The notes under the pieces: generated by a model
The model's input: the letters and a program-made list of their open reading frames with translations, nothing else
What the model was told of the DNA's origin: nothing
Databases searched by the model: none
Part shown: positions 17,650 to 26,365 of the stretch, in pieces
Numbering within the stretch: the stretch's first letter is position 1
How the letters are laid out: each line of letters opens with the position of its first letter
Made by a program: the position numbers and the translations under genes
NCBI RefSeq assembly: GCF_008932295.1
Contig: NZ_WBWA01000005.1
Coordinates: forward strand, 1 to 64,000
Length of the DNA: 64,000 nt
Direction: 5' to 3'
Source of the DNA: Brucella tritici
Lineage (GTDB): Bacteria > Pseudomonadota > Alphaproteobacteria > Rhizobiales > Rhizobiaceae

Positions 17650-18465
17650 TCAATTTTTCGCTGCAGCGCGCGCTGCCGCGATTCTCTCGACCAGCCCATC
17701 AACACCGATCGCGCCGGGAACCAGTTCATCACCGATGATGTAGGATGGCGTTCCGGTAATATTGAGCTGTTGCGCCAGCTGATAGGTCTGCTGGAATGCG
17801 CCGGTGATGGCCGGATCCTTCATCTTGTCGCGTAGCTGTGCTTCATCGGCTCCCAGTTTCACTGCATCGGCGATGGCGGAATCTTCCGTTGCACGCTCCT
17901 GCGCGCCCAGAAGCACTTCATGGAATTCGGCGTATTTTTCCGGCATCAGCGCTCTGAATGCCTGTGCCACAATATGCGCCTTGGCCGAATCCGGGCCGAG
18001 AATCGGGAATTCTTTCATGACGAACCGGACGTTCTTGTCGGTTTTCAGGATCGCTTCCATGTCCGGCAGCGCCCGCTTGCAATAGCCGCAATTGTAATCG
18101 AAGAACTCATAGACCGTCACATCGCCGTCTGGATTACCGAAGACTGCATCATGCTTGGGATCATAAAGGGTGCTGCGATTGGCCGTCAGCACCTGCTTGA
18201 TCTGTTCCTGCGCCGCATGCGCCTGCTTGGTTTCAAGTGCGCTTTGCACTTCCAGCATCAGTTCAGGATTCTGGATGAGATAATTGCGCACGACGTTTTC
18301 AATGGCCTGCTGGTTCATCGCCACAGGAGGGGCCACAGGGGCCAAAGCAGCAGGGCTGTCCACGGCGGCCGGAGCCTGTCGGGCTGTGCCTGCATAATAA
18401 CCTAATGCAAGAGCGGCAATGCCTACAACGCCGCTGGCAACTGTTATGGAAACTGCATTCTTCAT
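17650..18465 (-). CDS. DsbA-family thiol oxidoreductase (envelope)
   Basis: A 271-residue exported protein with an N-terminal membrane helix (about residues 4-22), an alanine/proline-rich linker, and a helical segment before a thioredoxin-like domain. The redox motif is CGYC near residue 125 in FFDYNCGYCKRALPD, and the cis-proline loop is GTPSYIIGDELVPG. This matches the DsbA/Com1/ScsC-like group that forms or isomerises disulfides in the periplasm. No DsbB-like partner is in the window. Start ATG 18463-18465 is preferred over an ATG four codons upstream. Confidence 0.88.
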   Translation of the reverse strand: MKNAVSITVASGVVGIAALALGYYAGTARQAPAAVDSPAALAPVAPPVAMNQQAIENVVRNYLIQNPELMLEVQSALETKQAHAAQEQIKQVLTANRSTLYDPKHDAVFGNPDGDVTVYEFFDYNCGYCKRALPDMEAILKTDKNVRFVMKEFPILGPDSAKAHIVAQAFRALMPEKYAEFHEVLLGAQERATEDSAIADAVKLGADEAQLRDKMKDPAITGAFQQTYQLAQQLNITGTPSYIIGDELVPGAIGVDGLVERIAAARAAAKN

Positions 18466-18515
18466 TCCAAATTCCAATCTGTCTAGAATACCGGTTTCAG
18501 GCGCAAAATGCTGCC

Positions 18516-19922
18516 TTACTTGCTTTTCTTGGCATTAATGATGTCCTGCGCGCGAAGCCATTCGGGTGAACGGGGCTTCATCTGCTTTTGCGCACGGATG
18601 GCGAATATCTGGGCCTGCTGAAGCTTGCCAGAATAATAGTTCATATCGGCCGTTGCGAGGTCGGCGAGCGCCATGTCACCTTGCTGGCCATAAGCCTGCG
18701 CGAGATAACCGTAGCCTCCTGGAAACTCCGGATCAGAGGCTATGCCTGCCTTGATCTCCTTGATCGCCGTCGGCATGTTCGCCTTGGCACCGGTGAGCAT
18801 AAGGGCGCGCCCATAGCTCATGCGCAGCAACGGCGACTTACGCGGATCGAGCGAAACTGCCTTCTGGAAAGCCTTTGCTGCGCCTGCCGCATCATTGGCT
18901 TTCAGCAGGACTTCGCCGCGCATTTCCTGGAAATACGGGTTCTTTGGCTGTTCCTTGATAAGTGCATCAAACTTCGGCAGCGCAGCGCGGGCTGAACCAT
19001 TCAGGAATGTTGTGATGGCATTGCCATAACGGGCAGGGAGCCCGCCAGGATTGCTGCGGAACATGCGCTGTAGTGCGCCCATATTGCCCGAATAGGCGGC
19101 AATTTTGGCACGCGCCATATCGTGCCGCATCTGCAATGCCGGAGAATCGGCTTTGTTGAAATACGGGCTCTTTCTCGCAAGTTCTTCCAGATTGGCAATT
19201 CGCTCACGCGGGAGAGGGTGGCTGATACGATACTGGTCGATCTGGGTGCCGGTAAGCGACAAGGCTGATGCGAAGCGCTCAAATGTATCGAGCATTCCCT
19301 TGGTCGACTGCCCGGTGGCGTTGAGATAGTTCACGGCCAGGCGATCGGCGGTCATTTCTTCGGTGCGCTGATAGTTGAGCACGCTGCGCATGGCAACTTC
19401 GCTTGAGCCCATGGCGATGCCTGCGCCTGCGCCCGCTGCATTGCCGCTGCCGCTTGCGGCACCTGCAACACCGGCACCAACACCAAGTAACATACCGATG
19501 ATTGCCATGTTGCGGGCACGGCTCAACTGCTCACGCAACCGTTCCTGATGCCCACCTGCAAGGTGCCCCGATTCGTGTGCGATCACGCCAATGATTTCAT
19601 TGGGCGTTTCCGCCTGCATGATCGCGCCTGTATTGATGAAAATACGCCGTCCATCGACAAAGGCGTTGAAGCTTTGCGAATTGACCAGAATAACGCGAAC
19701 GCCGCGACCACCCAGACCTGCAGCCTTGAGGATCGGCGCAGCGTAGTCGGCGACGAGTGCCTCGATCTCGGCGTCGCGCACGATGGGGACACCACCGCCG
19801 CGCGACTGCGCGAATGCGGGCAGGGCACTGGTAACGGCTATGGACATCGCGGCTGCCACCGCAACCGAACGGCGAACCAAACTATGGAAAGAAAATCTTC
19901 TGGGTGGGAATGGTGTAGTCAT
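18516..19922 (-). CDS. M48-family periplasmic metalloprotease with TPR domain (BepA-like)
   Basis: A 468-residue exported protein. Signal peptide at about 14-40 ending ALPAFAQ; peptidase domain with the zinc site HESGH (in IGVIAHESGHLAGGHQ) near residue 118; then a TPR-rich C-terminal half (KAFQKAVSLDPRKSPLLRM and similar repeats). BepA/YfgC enzymes help assemble or remove LptD and other outer-membrane proteins. Lies 50 bp upstream of the DsbA-like gene on the same strand, which fits a shared envelope quality-control role. An ATG three codons earlier is an alternative start. Confidence 0.9.
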   Translation of the reverse strand: MTTPFPPRRFSFHSLVRRSVAVAAAMSIAVTSALPAFAQSRGGGVPIVRDAEIEALVADYAAPILKAAGLGGRGVRVILVNSQSFNAFVDGRRIFINTGAIMQAETPNEIIGVIAHESGHLAGGHQERLREQLSRARNMAIIGMLLGVGAGVAGAASGSGNAAGAGAGIAMGSSEVAMRSVLNYQRTEEMTADRLAVNYLNATGQSTKGMLDTFERFASALSLTGTQIDQYRISHPLPRERIANLEELARKSPYFNKADSPALQMRHDMARAKIAAYSGNMGALQRMFRSNPGGLPARYGNAITTFLNGSARAALPKFDALIKEQPKNPYFQEMRGEVLLKANDAAGAAKAFQKAVSLDPRKSPLLRMSYGRALMLTGAKANMPTAIKEIKAGIASDPEFPGGYGYLAQAYGQQGDMALADLATADMNYYSGKLQQAQIFAIRAQKQMKPRSPEWLRAQDIINAKKSK

Positions 19923-20121
19923 CGTCCCCATCGTGTTGTTCTTCCTTCTTCAAACCGGCACGAATCTTATAGCCTTTGCATTCAATCATCGATAGGCAGG
20001 CGAGAGATAATCTCCATCTCGGAATTTGGTCGTATTTTCTCGAAAGGTGCTGTTGCTTTACCAATCCGGCGATTATACGGCGGATGTAGAATGCGAAACT
20101 CGCAATTTTCTGGAGGTAAAG

Positions 20122-21285
20122 TTGGTCACTCTTTCCAGCCGCAGCGCGGTCGAGCCCTTCCATGCCATGGATGTTCTGGCAGAGGCTAATCGTCGTCGCG
20201 CAGCCGGCCATCCAATCATTTCCATGGCGGTAGGCCAGCCTGCCGACCCGGCACCGGAAGTCGTTCGACAAGCTGCTGAACGTGCCTTGAAGGATGGTCG
20301 CATCGGTTACACCGACGCTTTGGGACTGATTGAACTGAGAGAGGCGATTGCTGCGCATTATGCCGATCATTACGGTGTTTCGGTTTCGCCGGAACGCATT
20401 GCGGTCACAACCGGCTCCTCCGCTGCCTTCAATCTGGCCTTTGTGGTCTATTTCGATCCGGGCGACCGGGTTGCTATTACACGCCCGGGCTATCCTGCCT
20501 ATCGCAATATATTGACGGCACTAGGCCTCGAGGTCGTGGAAATACCGACGGGCAATGGAACGTCGGCGTCATTGACTGCCGAGGCGCTTGCAGCGGCACA
20601 TGTTGAAAAGCCGTTGAAAGGCGTATTGTTTGCAAGTCCGGCCAATCCGACCGGGGCGGTCATCGACAAGCCGGAACTGAAGGCAATCATCGAAACAGCC
20701 CGAGATCTGGGCATCCGGGTCATCTCGGACGAAATCTATCACCGGCTTTCCTATGAGACGGACGACGTCACAGCGTTGGAGATTTCCAATGATGTGACGA
20801 TCATCAACTCATTTTCCAAATATTACTGCATGACCGGCTGGCGTATTGGCTGGATGGTTTTGCCTGAAAGCGATATCCGCGCAATCGAACGACTGAGCCA
20901 GAGCCTTTATATCTCTGCGCCGGAGCTTTCGCAGCGCGCTGCCATCGAAGCCTTCCATGCAACGACAGAACTTGAGCGGGTAAAGGATCGCTATCGCAAG
21001 AACAGGCGCATCCTGCTGGACCATCTTCCACGTATAGGTCTCAGCCTGGCCGCACCAATGGACGGTGCATTCTATGCCTATTGTGACGTTTCGCGCTTTA
21101 CCAACGACAGCATGGAATTTGCCCGCCGGATGATTGCTGAAATCAATATTGCTGCGACGCCGGGACGGGATTTTGACCCGCTGGACGGGCATCGAACGAT
21201 GCGCTTTTCCTATGCTGGAAAGATTGAGGAAATGGAAGAAGCCGTCCGTCGCCTGGAAGGCTGGTTGCCACAGCAGAAAGCCTGA
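20122..21285 (+). CDS. Pyridoxal-phosphate aminotransferase, class I/II
   Basis: A 387-residue fold-type I aminotransferase. Substrate/cofactor motifs: GQPADPAP near 33, ASPANPTGAVI near 172, the PLP lysine in INSFSKYYCMTGWRIGW near 232, and a C-terminal MRFSYAGK with the carboxylate-binding arginine. The start is TTG 20122-20124: a perfect GGAGG lies 5 bp upstream, and the in-frame ORF further 5' is non-homologous leader. Substrate cannot be told from sequence; aspartate/alanine-type aminotransferases are closest. Confidence 0.88.
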   Translation: MVTLSSRSAVEPFHAMDVLAEANRRRAAGHPIISMAVGQPADPAPEVVRQAAERALKDGRIGYTDALGLIELREAIAAHYADHYGVSVSPERIAVTTGSSAAFNLAFVVYFDPGDRVAITRPGYPAYRNILTALGLEVVEIPTGNGTSASLTAEALAAAHVEKPLKGVLFASPANPTGAVIDKPELKAIIETARDLGIRVISDEIYHRLSYETDDVTALEISNDVTIINSFSKYYCMTGWRIGWMVLPESDIRAIERLSQSLYISAPELSQRAAIEAFHATTELERVKDRYRKNRRILLDHLPRIGLSLAAPMDGAFYAYCDVSRFTNDSMEFARRMIAEINIAATPGRDFDPLDGHRTMRFSYAGKIEEMEEAVRRLEGWLPQQKA

Positions 21286-21325
21286 GCAGGCTCCTTCAAA
21301 CCATTTACAGTATTAAAAGATAAAG

Positions 21326-21352
21326 AAAAACCGGCGTTTCCGCCGGTTTTTT
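21326..21352. terminator. Bidirectional intrinsic terminator
   Basis: AAAACCGGCG and CGCCGGTTTT flank a TTTC loop between the convergent aminotransferase and rne, with A- and T-runs on both sides. Confidence 0.92.
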
Positions 21353-21374
21353 CATTTCAATCATGAAACGGGTC

Positions 21375-24149
21375 TCAGAAGAAACCCTTCTTCTGCCACC
21401 AGCCAGCGCGCTTGGGCTTCTGGTCTTCGCTCTCGCTCGAAGTCACAACGGGCTCAGCGCTTTTCTGCGGCTCGGCAATTGTCGTCACTTCTGCTTCGAC
21501 TGCAACTGTCTCTTCGACTTCAACCGCCGGTTTCGCAGCAGCTCTGCGAGTACGCCGCTTCGGCTTCTCGGTTTCCGCTTCAGGTTCGTCAGCGACCACT
21601 ACCGGCTCGGCAGGAGCTTCTTCGGCTGCCTTCTTACGGCTACGGGTCTTGCGAGCAGGCTTGGCAGGCTTTTCCTCTGCTTCAGCAGCGACGACGTCCT
21701 CAGCCGCTTCCTCAGTCTTCGCAGACTTGCGAGCGCGAGGCTTACGGGCGGGCTTGGCGGGCTTTTCCTCGACTGCTGCTTCGGTAACCGGAACTACAGC
21801 TTCAGCGACGTCAGCCGTTTGTTCCACCGCTGCCACTGTTTCGACAACAGCTTCCTTGGCCTTGACCGGCAGAACCGGCGTATAACCGACGAATTCCGGA
21901 TCAGGAACCTTGCGTGTACGCGGTTCGTCGTCACGACGGTTCTTGCGTCCACCCCGGCGACCGCGGCGACGCTTCTTACGGCGATCTTCTTCGCTCAGCG
22001 AAGCATTAGACGATGAATCCTGCGCGTCATCGGCGTCATCATCTTCGTCGGAGGCATCTTCCGAAACGGAATCGGTCTTTGCAGCCTGTTCCGGGTTCTC
22101 GCGATCACGACCACCGCGACGGCGACGACGGCGACGGCGCTTGCGATCACCTTCGTCACCACGATCTTCGCGAGCCTGAACGTCTGCCGTCGTTTCTTCT
22201 TCGGCTTCGTCCTCATCGACCGGGATTTCCGGATCTTCGATGTCGTCCTCGATATAGGCCATCGGCTGAACCGGAGGCTGGATAATCGGCCGTGTCGACG
22301 GCGCGCCCTTGTCGATGACGAAATGCTGGTGGCCGACGCTCTCGTCGGCGTCGATGCTGATCTCTACACCAAAACGCCCTTCCAGATCGGCAAGAAGCTG
22401 GCGCTTGTGATTGAGAACATAAAGCGCCGAGGCAGCCGGTGTGCGGACATGAATGTCGAAACCGGAGTGACGCAGCAGATAATCCTCGATGCCGCGAATA
22501 ATATGCAGCGCCATGGAGGAATCCGAGCGGATATGGCCGGTGCCGCCGCAATGCGGGCAGACCTGCATCGTGCTTTCCAGTACGGATGCACGGATACGCT
22601 GGCGTGACATTTCCAGAAGACCGAAATGCGAGATACGGCCCACCTGGATGCGCGCGCGATCATCCTTCAGGCAGTCCTTCATCTTCTTTTCGACAGCGCG
22701 ATTGTTGCGCTTTTCTTCCATGTCGATGAAGTCGACGACGATCAGACCGGCGAGGTCGCGCAGGCGAAGCTGGCGTGCGACTTCTTCTGCTGCCTCCAGA
22801 TTGGTCTGCAGCGCCGTGTCCTCAATCGAATGTTCACGCGTTGACCGGCCAGAGTTGACGTCGATGGCAACAAGCGCTTCCGTCTGGTTGATGATCAGGT
22901 AGCCACCTGATTTGAGCGTGACCTGTGGCAGCAACATGCGGTCGAGCTGTGCTTCCACGCCGTTGCGCGTGAAGATCGGGACCTGTTCGCGGTAAGGCTG
23001 GACGACCTTCGCATGGCTCGGCATGAGCATGCGCATGAAGTCTTTGGCCTCACGGTAGCCGTTTTCACCGGAAACGAGGATTTCCGAGATGTCCTTGTTA
23101 TAAAGATCACGGATCGACCGCTTGATCAGGCTGCCTTCTTCATAGACGAGGGCGGGCGCCGTCGATTGCAGCGTCAGTGAGCGTACATTTTCCCAAAGAC
23201 GCATCAGATATTCATAGTCGCGCTTGACTTCCGCCTTGGTGCGGTTTGCGCCAGCCGTACGCAGGATCACGCCCATGCCCTGCGGCACTTCGAGTTCCTT
23301 GACGATTTCCTTGAGGCGCTTGCGGTCCTGCGGATTGGTGATCTTGCGCGAAATGCCGCCGCCCCGTGCCGTGTTAGGCATCAGTACCGAATAGCGTCCG
23401 GCAAGCGAAAGATAGGTCGTGAGAGCTGCGCCCTTGTTGCCGCGCTCTTCCTTGACCACCTGCACCAGAAGAATCTGGCGACGCTTGATCACTTCCTGAA
23501 TATTGTACTGGCGACGATTGGTACGGGCAGGCGTCGGAAGCTCTTCAAGTGCATCTTCCGAACCAACAGATTCAACCATGTCCTCTTCATGTTCGATGTC
23601 GTCCTCGTCGCCGTTATCGATGGCTTCGGAGATCACATCGCTTTTCTGAGAAAGGGCAATGGCCGGTGTGCCGGGCACGTAATTCTCAAAAGCCGGGCCG
23701 ACAGGCTCAGCCGCTGGCAATCCCTTGTCGGCGGCATTGGCCTGCGCGTCGCCATTCTGGCCGTCACGACGACCGCGACGACGGTTGCGGCGCGAGCGAT
23801 CGTTCCGGTCGCTGCGCTCGCTCTTGGCGCGTGGTTCGTCTTCATCGTCTTCCGCGCGTGCGGCTTTGGCTTCCGCTTCGAGCAGCGCAAGACGATCAGC
23901 TACCGGGATCTGGTAGTAGTCAGGATGGATTTCCGAGAACGCGAGGAAGCCATGGCGATTGCCGCCATATTCCACGAACGCAGCCTGAAGCGAGGGTTCG
24001 ACGCGGGTGACACGTGCGAGATAGATATTGCCTTTCAGCTGCTTCTTGTGTTCCGACTCAAAGTCGAATTCTTCAATCTTGTTGCCCCGAGTGACGATAA
24101 CCCGGGTCTCCTCCGGGTGGGAGGCATCGATAAGCATTTTGTTGGACAT
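21375..24149 (-). CDS. rne: Ribonuclease E/G
   Basis: A 924-residue RNase E. The N-terminal half has an S1 RNA-binding region (NIYLARVTRVEPSLQAAFVE) with a long acidic/arginine-rich insertion at about 95-205, a DNase I-like catalytic core with DVNSG (about 430) and DFIDM (about 466), and the zinc-link CPHCGGTGH near 535. The C-terminal 300 residues are low-complexity: arginine-rich blocks (RKRRRRRRRRGGRDRE), acidic runs, and several near-repeats of KPARKPRARK. This tail is the disordered degradosome scaffold. The enzyme initiates mRNA decay and rRNA/tRNA processing. It has no co-directional neighbour and a long upstream gap. Confidence 0.96.
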   Translation of the reverse strand: MSNKMLIDASHPEETRVIVTRGNKIEEFDFESEHKKQLKGNIYLARVTRVEPSLQAAFVEYGGNRHGFLAFSEIHPDYYQIPVADRLALLEAEAKAARAEDDEDEPRAKSERSDRNDRSRRNRRRGRRDGQNGDAQANAADKGLPAAEPVGPAFENYVPGTPAIALSQKSDVISEAIDNGDEDDIEHEEDMVESVGSEDALEELPTPARTNRRQYNIQEVIKRRQILLVQVVKEERGNKGAALTTYLSLAGRYSVLMPNTARGGGISRKITNPQDRKRLKEIVKELEVPQGMGVILRTAGANRTKAEVKRDYEYLMRLWENVRSLTLQSTAPALVYEEGSLIKRSIRDLYNKDISEILVSGENGYREAKDFMRMLMPSHAKVVQPYREQVPIFTRNGVEAQLDRMLLPQVTLKSGGYLIINQTEALVAIDVNSGRSTREHSIEDTALQTNLEAAEEVARQLRLRDLAGLIVVDFIDMEEKRNNRAVEKKMKDCLKDDRARIQVGRISHFGLLEMSRQRIRASVLESTMQVCPHCGGTGHIRSDSSMALHIIRGIEDYLLRHSGFDIHVRTPAASALYVLNHKRQLLADLEGRFGVEISIDADESVGHQHFVIDKGAPSTRPIIQPPVQPMAYIEDDIEDPEIPVDEDEAEEETTADVQAREDRGDEGDRKRRRRRRRRGGRDRENPEQAAKTDSVSEDASDEDDDADDAQDSSSNASLSEEDRRKKRRRGRRGGRKNRRDDEPRTRKVPDPEFVGYTPVLPVKAKEAVVETVAAVEQTADVAEAVVPVTEAAVEEKPAKPARKPRARKSAKTEEAAEDVVAAEAEEKPAKPARKTRSRKKAAEEAPAEPVVVADEPEAETEKPKRRTRRAAAKPAVEVEETVAVEAEVTTIAEPQKSAEPVVTSSESEDQKPKRAGWWQKKGFF

Positions 24150-24873
24150 TATTGTCTTTCCTGCCGGCGCGAAGACGCAATACGCGTGCGCCGGACGAAA
24201 CCCTGAGGGCTGTCGTGCTCACTGCGTTGCATCTGCCGAATGGTTCTGGGTTCGTCGGAATAAAAGCTGCTGCCTCCGCGCGCGATGGCCTCGTGGCGAT
24301 CACGGTCTTCAGGCTTGCAGTGGTCAGTCTTGCTTGACCCATAGCTGTTCCGAACGAAACGACCTCATATATGACCCGAAAAAGCCGGGCCGACCTCATT
24401 GCTCTTTTCGAGCGTTGGCGACAGCGCGTAATGATGCGCAGTCGGCCGATAGAAACGGAGGGCGGGGGAGCCACATCTCCGCTGAATTCTGTGACGGTTA
24501 TCGGGGGCGGCGAATGAATATGCCGCTGTTTTCACTATCATTCCTTGCAGTTCATTTTGAGAACCGGCAAACGATTCTGATAGTTCACCCAAAACCTTTC
24601 ATTGCTTTTATGGCGTCGTTTGAACGATGACAAGTGCGAATATCATTTGACATTCGCATCGCAATTTTGCCGAAAGCTGAGTATAGGCCCTGTTCAAGGT
24701 CGAAATACGGCTGGAAATCCTTCATTAATTATAGTTCTATACGAGTGTTTTAATGGGTATTCGAGCGAGATGGTGCAGGGGCGAGCGTGCCGGTATCGCG
24801 GTTTTTGATACCGGTCATTCAATGAGATTTTTGATTGTGGCAGCCGATGCATTTTCGAAGCGCTGAAAACGCT
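24150..24873. promoter_or_regulatory. Long rne/amidase divergent intergenic region
   Basis: About 720 bp without a convincing gene. Short frames on both strands lack family features. It must hold the rne leader (minus) and the amidase promoter (plus). RNase E mRNAs often carry long self-regulating 5' leaders, so much of this may be untranslated rne leader; no known structure was recognised. A palindrome lies at 24790-24814. Confidence 0.5.
24790..24814 (+). promoter_or_regulatory. Hairpin/palindrome in the amidase leader
   Basis: CCGGTATC (24790-24797) and GATACCGG (24807-24814) flank a 9-base, T-rich spacer, about 60 bp before the amidase start. It could be an operator or a leader hairpin. 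Confidence 0.4.
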
Positions 24874-26109
24874 ATGACACGATTGTCGAGTTTGCGATGC
24901 CTTCTAGCATTGTTTGCTCTCTTGTCGGTTTTGCTGTTACAGGTTGTATCCGTTTCCGCAGCCGATCGCGTGACATCTCCATTATCAGCGCTGACATTCC
25001 GGATGGCCGGCGACGATCTGCGAACGCGCATCGTTGTGATGTTTGATCGCGAGCCAAAGCTATCGACCTTGCTTCTCGATAATCCGCATCGCCTTGTCGT
25101 CGACCTGCCTGAAACACGGTTTGGTTTTGATGAGAAGAGTCTGGAAGCGCGTGGACTGGTATCGCGGGTTCGTTACGGACTGGTGGGTAAAGGGCGTTCA
25201 CGCCTCATCCTGACACTAAGCGGCCCGTTCAAGGTCGAGGATCTGCGTGTTCTGAAAAATGAAAGCGCCTCGGGCTATCGCCTTGTGGCTGATATTGTTG
25301 CGACTTCGGACCGTGAGTTTGCAGACCAACTGAAGGGCCACGCGGAAATAACAAGTTCCACGGATCGCAGTGAAAAACCCGTTCAGGCATCTACACAGAA
25401 TGAGGCGGCCCGTTCGTTCACGGTCATGATCGATCCCGGTCACGGCGGCATCGACAGCGGTGCGGAAAGCCTGAGCGGTATCAAGGAAAAAGACCTGACA
25501 CTGGCTTTCGGACAGGAGCTGCGGGATCGTCTGGCGCAGGACAAGAACATCAAAGTACTGATGACCCGCGACGACGACACTTACCTGCGTCTTTCAGAAC
25601 GCGTGCGGATCGCCCGCCAGCATGAGGCGGACCTGTTCATATCCATCCATGCCGATACGATTAACCAGCATGATATTCGTGGCGCGACGGTTTATACCAT
25701 CTCCGACAAGGCGTCGGACTCTGTCGCCCGTGCCATGGCCGAGCGCGAAAACAAGTCTGACACCCTGGCAGGCGCGGCACCAGAGGAGCAGCCTGAGGTC
25801 ACCGACATTCTTCTCGACCTGACGAGACGCGAAACGCATACGTTCTCGCTCAGCTTCGCTGAAAAGGTGATTCATTCCCTGCAAGGGCAGGTGAATCTCA
25901 TCAATAACCCGCATCGCTTTGCTGGTTTTCAGGTGCTGCGCGCGCCGGATGTACCCTCCGTTCTGATCGAAATCGGCTATCTGTCCAACGCCGAGGATGA
26001 AAAGCTGATCAGCAATCCTGAGTGGCGCAAAAAGCTTGCGGACCGTCTGGCGATTGCGATCAAGGCGTTCGAAACGTTGAAACATCCCGCAAGCATGAGC
26101 AAAGGGTAG
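24874..26109 (+). CDS. amiC: N-acetylmuramoyl-L-alanine amidase (AMIN + Amidase_3)
   Basis: A 411-residue periplasmic zinc amidase that cleaves the stem peptide from glycan strands during cell separation. Signal peptide at about 1-29 (LLALFALLSVLLLQ core), an AMIN targeting domain (about 45-150), then Amidase_3 with the zinc ligands in IDPGHGGIDSG, SGIKEKDLTLAF and FISIHADTIN, and the catalytic glutamate in VLIEIGYLSN. The start is uncertain: ATG 24874 gives a normal signal peptide, but ATG 24847 and GTG 24835 are possible. PBP1A follows 256 bp later, a common pairing. The gene symbol is by family; AmiA/B/C cannot be distinguished. Confidence 0.9.
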   Translation: MTRLSSLRCLLALFALLSVLLLQVVSVSAADRVTSPLSALTFRMAGDDLRTRIVVMFDREPKLSTLLLDNPHRLVVDLPETRFGFDEKSLEARGLVSRVRYGLVGKGRSRLILTLSGPFKVEDLRVLKNESASGYRLVADIVATSDREFADQLKGHAEITSSTDRSEKPVQASTQNEAARSFTVMIDPGHGGIDSGAESLSGIKEKDLTLAFGQELRDRLAQDKNIKVLMTRDDDTYLRLSERVRIARQHEADLFISIHADTINQHDIRGATVYTISDKASDSVARAMAERENKSDTLAGAAPEEQPEVTDILLDLTRRETHTFSLSFAEKVIHSLQGQVNLINNPHRFAGFQVLRAPDVPSVLIEIGYLSNAEDEKLISNPEWRKKLADRLAIAIKAFETLKHPASMSKG

Positions 26110-26365
26110 GGGAATGAAATAAGGAGATTCTCCTTAAATTCGCTCCAGCTTATAAGATGCATGCATGCAACAGTTTTGCGGATTTTCATCGTGCAGACAA
26201 AAGTGACCGTGTTAAATTGGTAAAAACACGTAAACCATCTTGCCTTTGACTCATTTGCTGGTCACTAAGCCAGTGGTTGCCATATGGCATAATTGGGTTA
26301 AAGGGTTGGCTGTTTGTGCTTTGACCCTTATCATATGAATAATCTGAAGGCAGGATTCCGCATTT
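26110..26365 (+). promoter_or_regulatory. Intergenic region before PBP1A
   Basis: 256 bp with no gene. It contains a perfect 12-bp palindrome TGCCATATGGCA at 26278-26289 and an AT-rich stretch around 26200-26240, so PBP1A probably has its own promoter. No ribosome-binding site better than AAGGCAGG before ATG 26366 was seen. Confidence 0.4.

Noticed and set aside
21375-22300. Lysine/alanine-rich near-repeats in the rne 3' end considered as a CRISPR or DNA tandem array
   Set aside because: They are degenerate protein low-complexity repeats in the degradosome scaffold, in frame with rne, with no regular spacers.
24028-24630. 200-codon plus-strand frame over the rne start and its leader
   Set aside because: Half lies antisense to rne, the rest has no family features or ribosome-binding site.
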